DNA from: an uncultured Oscillospiraceae bacterium | GTDB taxonomy: Bacteria; Bacillota; Clostridia; Oscillospirales; Oscillospiraceae | DNA length: 9,831 nt | Assembly (NCBI GenBank): GCA_910578735.1 | Contig: CAJTSQ010000051.1 | Location: 1-9,831, forward strand | Direction: 5' to 3' | Program-made: the position numbers and the translations under genes | Part shown: positions 7,201-9,831 of the stretch, in pieces | How the letters are laid out: each line of letters starts with the position of its first letter | How positions within the stretch are numbered: the stretch's first letter is position 1 | Notes under the pieces: model-generated | What the model was told of the DNA's origin: nothing | What the model saw: only the letters and a program-made list of their open reading frames with translations | Databases searched by the model: none

Positions 7201-9831
7201 CGAAACAGCGGGATGGGCAGGGCGGGGTCCCGCAGCTGCACATCAGACAGGCCGATGTCCGTAATCTCAAAGGCGGTATTGTTCAGATAGACCGTATCCC
7301 CCACCTTGTAGGGCGGAGCCAGGGGGTCACGGGGCGGAAGGTTCGCCGCGCCGACGAACTCCGGGACGGCATCCCCCTCGTGGGTGACGGGTTGGCCGGA
7401 CAGATCGGGGACCTCCGCCTGCTCCCGCTGGGTCTGGGAGAGGACGGGATAAGTTTCGTCAATGATCTCCCGGTGGAGGCGGTTGCGAAAGCCGGACATA
7501 TCAAAGTACAGCCGCATAAAATCCGGGTCCCGAATGTCCTGCGCCGCCCGCGTGACCGCCGCGTGTCCCTCTATCACAGCGTTTTCCCGGTCGGAATTTT
7601 GGCAGGCGTTTTGATAAGGCCCGTCCGTTAGCACAAATTCCTTGAGAATGGGTTTGTACTGCTCATAGATTTTCCGGACAGTGGGCGTGGGCGTAGGTTC
7701 CTGCTCCAGCTGCTCCCGAACGGCAGATGTATCAATATCGTCGAAATTAGCCAGCTCTGTCTCGGTAAAAAATCTATCCTCTTTTACCAGCTGTGCAATC
7801 CGGCGCTGCACCTTCGGCCACGGGAGGTGCTGGTACTGCTCTGTACCGGGAAGCTGGACAGGGAACATGGGCAGCTCTCCGCCGTACTCTGTGCGGAGCC
7901 ACGCGGCGGTGTCCTTCTCTCGGGCATGGGCAGTCATGTACTGCTGTACCCGGCGCTTACTGGCGGTGTCCCCGTTCCAGGCTTGCAGGGCAGCGTCAAT
8001 GTCCTCCTGTGCGATCTCCCGCGCCGGGGCTGGGGCCGGAATGGGAGGCGAGGCCCCCGGCACATGGATGGGCGCGGATTCTGCCGGAGTGGGGACTTCC
8101 GCTTCACGGGCGTTCCTGGCTTCATGCTCCACGGAGAGATAGGAGACGGTGTGCCGCTTCCCGTCCGGCCCAATGCTGGAGGCGGTCACATCATGGCGGT
8201 CCCGGAGCTTCTGCACATACTCGTCCAGCTTATGGCTGGGGATGCCGCACATGGCCACGCGACCCACATCGGGGAAATTGCGCTGGGTGAGCATCAGGTT
8301 CAGCTCATGGGATGCCACCCGCGCGTCCGGCCCGAACATCTCATAGAAGTCCCCCAGCTGGTACAGCACGATGTCGCCGGGGTGGGCCTTTTTCACAGCC
8401 TCATAGTCCTCCCGGAAGCTCATACTGGCAGGCATGGGCGCGGGTCCCGCCGGGGCTGGGGCTTCCTGCGATGGGGCTGGAGCAGGCAATTCCTCCTTCG
8501 GGGGCTGCACCAGACAATCGCTCAGATAGTTCTCCATCTCTGCCTTGGAAAGGTAGCTTCCCTCGTTGACCATCTGGCGGATACGCTTCTCCACATCAGT
8601 CCATTTGACAATAAATTTAGGGTCAGTGGAAGTGCGCCAGAACTCTATGCCGGTCTTGGGCCGGTAGTCCAGGAAGATATAGGAGCCATCCGAGAGAACA
8701 ACGCCGCCGCCTGTTGCGCCATATTCCTTTCGGATGGCCGCAACAATACTCCTGGCAGGAAGATTCTGCTGGTACAATTCAAAAATTCTTAGTTTACCGC
8801 CATGTCCCCGCAACACCCGGTCTACATCCGCCTGGGGAATAGAAAAAGCAGAGGGCGCGTCCGCGCTCTCTGCTTCCAGGATAGCCTCCATCTGTTCCCG
8901 CTGGGACGGGATTTCCGGGGGCATGAAACTTAACTGTAAACCAGCTCCGACAAAATAATTTCCTCCGCCTGGGCCTTGCAGCTGTTCATCAGGCCCACCC
9001 ACGCCATCTGGTTGCTGGCCTTCAGCTGTTCCGTGACCCCCGCCGCCTTCGCCAGCTGGGGCATCATGCTCTCCAGACGGCTGTTGGCTGTGTCCTCGAT
9101 CTCCAGCAGATGAGTGAACAGGGTCCCCTTCAAGGCCAGCCGGTTGAACAGGCCCGGACGGTGCTCCTTCAAGTACCGCAGGCGCATCCTCCCGTACTTC
9201 CCCAGGTCCCGGTCCGGCTGTTCCGGCAACGCCACGTTGGGAAACAGGTAATCCCCCACCTGTGTGTAGGTCAGCTCGTTCCTCATGCTCCATACTCCTC
9301 TCCGCGCTTTTCGTGCGCTCATACTGTTTGACGGTCCTCTCAATCTGCCGCAGCACCTGTTCGCTCCCTATGCTGACCGCCGTTCCCAGCTCTGTGACCG
9401 TATCCTGGGTATTGAAATCGAAAATACTCAGGAAATCCTCATGCTGGAAGTAGTTATCCGGTTCCAGGCCGCAGCGGGACATGAGCATATAAGTGATGCT
9501 GACAGTAGCGGCACTGCGAAATGCCGCGCCAGTGTTAAGCTCATCATACCCCTCCAGGAAGGAACCGTCAATGATATGGAGAATGTCTTCCCGGTGGTCG
9601 TTCCAGTATTCGTTTGCCAGCTGCGCGGCAATCTTCTCCAGCTGGCCCGTGAAGCCGCTCTCCCCGGAAACATCGAATCGCTCCTCCAGAGCCGCCGTTA
9701 CTGCGTCCCGGTGTTCTTCCCGGTATTGCCAAAGGTTCGGATTCAAGCCATTGTCCATGCGGCCTGTGTCGGAGACATCGAACACATAGCGCAGAACCGG
9801 CCTGCCCCGGCTGTTGTCAATGAGGGCGATA
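1248..9831 (-). CDS. Giant multidomain N6-adenine methylase / SNF2-like helicase of a conjugative element, N-terminus beyond window
   Basis: The frame is open to the right edge, so the GTG at 9783-9785 is not taken as the start; residue numbers count from that GTG, and 15 more codons are visible upstream. Visible order: RYVFDVSDTG segment and helical region (to 164), perhaps the end of an ArdC-like antirestriction part; low-complexity linker (165-286) overprinted by tnpV; helical module A (316-423); MutS domain I-like module with GDFYEMF (456-535); helical module B (591-685); YxVGD modules (826-882 and 1011-1070); methylase domain (about 1150-1409) with motif I LEPACGAGNF (1252-1261) and motif IV NVPF (1317-1320); helicase (about 1925-2510) with GAGKT (1949-1953), DESD (2110-2113), ATGTPISNS (2160-2168), MGAGTNVQ (2441-2448) and QRKGRIERRGN (2468-2478). 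A coiled coil lies at about 2035-2095 between Walker A and B. Pro/Ala-rich spacers separate blocks (430-455, 560-590, 1076-1097, 2614-2659). The tail from RPSV (2815) is basic. Methylation plus DNA translocation is expected; an antirestriction or DNA-processing role in transfer is inferred. Confidence 0.95.
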   Translation of the reverse strand, partial: IALIDNSRGRPVLRYVFDVSDTGRMDNGLNPNLWQYREEHRDAVTAALEERFDVSGESGFTGQLEKIAAQLANEYWNDHREDILHIIDGSFLEGYDELNTGAAFRSAATVSITYMLMSRCGLEPDNYFQHEDFLSIFDFNTQDTVTELGTAVSIGSEQVLRQIERTVKQYERTKSAERSMEHEERADLHTGGGLPVSQRGVAGTAGPGPGEVREDAPAVLEGAPSGPVQPAGLEGDPVHSSAGDRGHSQQPSGEHDAPAGEGGGGHGTAEGQQPDGVGGPDEQLQGPGGGNYFVGAGLQLSFMPPEIPSQREQMEAILEAESADAPSAFSIPQADVDRVLRGHGGKLRIFELYQQNLPARSIVAAIRKEYGATGGGVVLSDGSYIFLDYRPKTGIEFWRTSTDPKFIVKWTDVEKRIRQMVNEGSYLSKAEMENYLSDCLVQPPKEELPAPAPSQEAPAPAGPAPMPASMSFREDYEAVKKAHPGDIVLYQLGDFYEMFGPDARVASHELNLMLTQRNFPDVGRVAMCGIPSHKLDEYVQKLRDRHDVTASSIGPDGKRHTVSYLSVEHEARNAREAEVPTPAESAPIHVPGASPPIPAPAPAREIAQEDIDAALQAWNGDTASKRRVQQYMTAHAREKDTAAWLRTEYGGELPMFPVQLPGTEQYQHLPWPKVQRRIAQLVKEDRFFTETELANFDDIDTSAVREQLEQEPTPTPTVRKIYEQYKPILKEFVLTDGPYQNACQNSDRENAVIEGHAAVTRAAQDIRDPDFMRLYFDMSGFRNRLHREIIDETYPVLSQTQREQAEVPDLSGQPVTHEGDAVPEFVGAANLPPRDPLAPPYKVGDTVYLNNTAFEITDIGLSDVQLRDPALPIPLFRAESKENFERLLRLDPRNNHLLPYLPADLGSVNDDIREVLVSHLLTDRDKDYISGWIHSGENNRGLAMRLSEALASRDGTVTLETGDSADYFASTTSLGVDILDKFDTRLSMSWDEIAPVLRALWLQELDGFTHEPVQWKPVNLEGKLSYQVGDKVAFAYGDHDVSGTIEYIGDLGVRIHTGPYAWSHQLVEKDFFEDAVRHDERNVHLFTPEVPEQAAPEAPAPEAPAPGPAPGTATLYPGDKNGLSYDIVVERLHIDEPEQTQLEAVPAAGNFRITDGHLGEGGPKAKFRMNMDAINTLQAIELEGRDATPAEQELLSHYVGWGALADAFDPDKPEWAEEFLELQAALTPEEYQAARASTLNAHYSSPTVIKAIYEAVEKMGFQSGNILEPACGAGNFFGLLPDSMSASKLYGVELDSITGRIAQQLYPDANITVCGFEKTNFPRDFFDLAVGNVPFGNYPVNDREYNKLKFSIHNYFFAKTLDRVRPGGVVAFVTSRYTMDSKDDTVRKHLAERADFLGAIRLPNNAFKANAGTEVVSDIIFLQKRDTPAIEEPAWVQTGENTDGFRINRYFIDHPEMILGRQTAESTQYASQDFTVEPIQGLLLADQLHDAVKYIHGEYREAAPPELDENIGEMEIRSIPADPSVKNYSYAIVDGEVYYRENSVMVKPALTATAKERVIAMIGLRDCVRELIDLQMDEFTTENFIREKQGELDRLYDAFSEKFGLINDRANRLAFDRDSAYYLLCSLEVIDDNGRLERKADMFTKRTIKQNTHVTSVDTAMDALAVSIGERAKVDMPFMAQLTGKSEADLEKDLTGVIFRDIRCAENPDLIPKAFMDLERFPLVTADEYLSGNVRKKLRMAQALYSVMPPDQQGKVKSNVEALTAAQPKDLDASEIEVRLGATWIDKKYIQQFMYETLNTPNYLRGKIQVHYSPHTAEWSVSCKGSVSDRDVAAYTTFGTSRANAYKILEDSLNLRDVRIYDTIEDPDGKERRVLNAKETTLAAQKQQALREAFQDWIWKDPRRRQTLVKQYNEEMNCIRPREYDGSHIVFSGINPEIKLQPHQVNAIAHVLYGGNTLLAHEVGAGKTFEMIAAAMESKRLGLCHKSIFVVPNHLTEQTASEFLRLYPSANILVTTKKDFEARKRKKFCARIATGDYDAVIIGHSQFEKIPISPERQERLLQEQIWEITSGIQELEGGGAERFTVKQLERTKRQLEARLEKLQANHRKDDVVTFEQLGVDMMFVDESDNYKNLFLYTKMRNVAGLATTDAQKSSDMFAKCRYLDEITKNRGTVFATGTPISNSMTEMYTIQRYLQYDRLQEMGMGHFDCWASRFGETVTALELAPEGTGYRARTRFAKFFNLPELMSMFKEVADIKTADQLHLPTPKVEYHTIASKPTLIQQAMVKELSERASEVHAGSVDPRTDNMLKITSDGRKLGLDQRVIDPTLPDEPGTKVNACVENILQQWRDGADKKLTQLVFCDISTPKAAPSKRAAKGAGDKLDNPLLHMLENSIPLEPEKPFTVYEDIRQKLIAGGMPPEQVAFIHEAKTDVQKKELFSKVRSGQVRVLIGSTFKMGAGTNVQDKLIALHDLDCPWRPRDLTQRKGRIERRGNDNKQVHVYRYVTEATFDAYLWQTVENKQKFISQIMTSKSPVRSCEDVDEAALSYAEIKALCAGDPRIKERMELDVDVSKLKIMKSAHQSKQFQMEDNLLKYFPEQIAQHQGFIKGLEADMKTVADHPHPMVVKEKPAQAQVEQTRGETADAPGADAAEPAAQPEAPAVPGTTEKPAATSAELVQGFAGMVVQGETFSSKEEAGKALLSAYMAGDIAELIEIGSYRGFTMFSEVRNFQRELVLKGEMTHRPTLGIDPTGALIRIDHTLDKIPERLAAVKSQLDDLFAQREAAKAEVGKPFPREDELKQKSARLAELDALLNIDGGQSQGEQAIARSARPSVLDSLKRPRPATPDKPDKDKPKRPQQER
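6576..7310 (-). repeat. Two diverged copies of a roughly 58-residue YxVGD module in the giant protein
   Basis: Copy 1 (7140-7310, residues 826-882) starts YKVGDTVYL and ends LRLDPRNNHL. Copy 2 (6576-6755, residues 1011-1070) starts YQVGDKVAF and ends VRHDERNVHL. Between these landmarks both carry an I-x-x-IG turn, a short V-x-(L/I) strand and a phenylalanine-containing helix. The pattern suggests a small beta-barrel-like fold, perhaps for nucleic acid or protein binding, but that is only a guess from the VGD-strand-turn pattern. Both copies precede the methylase domain. Confidence 0.55.
7731..8840 (-). repeat. Divergent duplicated helical module A/B in the giant protein
   Basis: Copy A (8517-8840, residues 316-423) and copy B (7731-8015, residues 591-685) follow the same plan. 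Each begins with a short lead-in (IPQADVDRVL versus IAQEDIDAAL), goes on to a charged helix, then a KEYG or TEYG segment (AIRKEYG versus WLRTEYG), then a W-x-x-V helix (KWTDVEKRIRQMV versus PWPKVQRRIAQLV), and ends with an acidic segment (SYLSKAEMENYLSD versus RFFTETELANFDDID). The MutS-like module lies between them. The copies have diverged well beyond easy DNA alignment, so the duplication is old. The function of the module is unknown. Confidence 0.6.
8187..8420 (-). other. MutS domain I-like module encoded within the giant gene
   Basis: Residues 456-535 align by eye with the mismatch-recognition domain of MutS. VLYQLGDFYEMFGPDA parallels the MutS pattern with MGDFYELF, and RVAMCGIPSHKLDEYVQKL parallels the MutS IPMAGIPYHAVENYLAKL segment. 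The Phe-Tyr-Glu that in MutS includes the wedge Phe and the Glu contacting the mismatch is kept (480-482, codons 8340-8348). The ATPase, clamp and lever domains of MutS are absent, so this is a borrowed DNA-reading module and not a repair protein. Confidence 0.75.
8930..9286 (-). CDS. tnpV: TnpV-like transposon protein, 118 residues, nested out of frame inside the giant gene
   Basis: The protein has the hallmarks I remember for TnpV of Tn4451-type elements and its relatives, which are usually about 115-125 residues: GDYLFPN (11-17), LRYLKEHR (36-43), a central helical part, then VTEQLKASNQMAWVGLMN (84-101) and AEEI (107-110). Conserved aromatic and hydrophobic positions make it look like a folded protein. 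The ATG at 9284-9286 is chosen because GAGGAG (9295-9300) lies 8 bases upstream and the TnpV-like similarity starts there. The frame stays open upstream to a TTG at 9341-9343, but that stretch looks unlike the family. It reads in the +1 frame of the giant gene and lies wholly inside it. Where it overlaps, the giant frame encodes mostly Gly, Pro, Ala, Glu, Asp and Gln, as expected when selection acts on the tnpV frame. The function of TnpV is not established; a role in element excision or its control has only been supposed. Confidence 0.82.
   Translation of the reverse strand: MRNELTYTQVGDYLFPNVALPEQPDRDLGKYGRMRLRYLKEHRPGLFNRLALKGTLFTHLLEIEDTANSRLESMMPQLAKAAGVTEQLKASNQMAWVGLMNSCKAQAEEIILSELVYS
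9295..9303 (-). promoter_or_regulatory. Shine-Dalgarno sequence for the nested tnpV
   Basis: GGAGAGGAG on the minus strand stands 8 bases before the ATG at 9284-9286. An ATG of the giant frame (9291-9293) lies only one base after the site, too close for efficient use. The spacing therefore favours independent initiation of tnpV inside the giant coding region. Confidence 0.7.

Noticed and set aside
5469..7631. A 720-codon open frame on the plus strand.
   Set aside because: Its codons are the exact reverse complements of the codons of the giant minus-strand gene, and it stays open only because that gene avoids TTA, CTA and TCA codons here. The product shows no recognisable domain and has no convincing start signal.
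8187..8420. A true mutS or MutS2 repair gene.
   Set aside because: Only the domain I-like module is present. The Walker ATPase that follows belongs to an SNF2-like helicase, with a methylase domain between.
9341..9343. TTG as an upstream start for tnpV, adding 19 residues.
   Set aside because: The extra residues look unlike TnpV, and the good Shine-Dalgarno spacing belongs to the ATG at 9284-9286.
8930..9343. Sequencing errors producing a false overlap, with tnpV and the giant gene as one frameshifted gene.
   Set aside because: The tnpV frame has its own initiation signal and a family-typical stop, and the giant frame stays open through the whole overlap. A frameshift is not needed to explain either, though reads would settle it.
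9783..9785. GTG as the start codon of the giant gene.
   Set aside because: The frame is open for 15 further codons to the window edge, with family-like sequence (RPVLRYVFDVSDT) spanning the GTG, so the start is outside the window.

Overview
The window is a densely coding piece of an integrative and conjugative or mobilizable element of the Tn1549/Tn4451-like kind found in gut Clostridia. All real genes lie on the minus strand, so the functional order runs from high to low coordinates. The GC-rich sequence, the MobC-type accessory protein, a TnpV homologue, a DUF3848/DUF3849-type protein and a giant methylase-helicase together suggest an Oscillospiraceae- or Lachnospiraceae-like Firmicute. The host assignment is inference from remembered family distribution, not from any housekeeping gene here.

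Layout in transcription order. (1) A giant reading frame enters from the right edge without a visible start and runs to 1248, giving 2860 codons inside the window. It joins an N-terminal segment that may be the end of an ArdC-like part, a low-complexity linker, two copies of a helical module, a MutS domain I-like module, two copies of a small YxVGD module, an N6-adenine methylase domain, an SNF2-like superfamily 2 helicase with all main motifs, and a basic proline-rich tail. (2) Inside its linker, in the +1 frame, sits a complete 118-codon tnpV (8930-9286) with its own Shine-Dalgarno sequence. (3) A 56-base gap holds a strong GC-rich hairpin and the Shine-Dalgarno sequence of the next gene. 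(4) A TTG-started 359-residue protein of the DUF3848/DUF3849 type follows (112-1191). (5) It overlaps by four bases the start of a mobC-like gene that leaves the window at the left edge; a relaxase gene would be expected beyond it.

How the parts may work together (inference): MobC belongs to the relaxosome that processes the transfer origin. The methylase-helicase resembles in architecture the DarB-type antirestriction proteins of phage P1 and may protect or process element DNA during transfer. The giant protein and the 359-residue protein end in matching 31-residue tails, which hints at a shared tail function such as export or recruitment to the transfer machinery.

The points most worth a second look are the out-of-frame tnpV inside the giant gene, the shared C-terminal tail of two neighbouring and otherwise unlike proteins, and the MutS-like mismatch-recognition module in a mobile-element methylase-helicase. 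No tRNA, rRNA, CRISPR array or insertion sequence was seen, and no gap longer than 300 bases lacks a gene.
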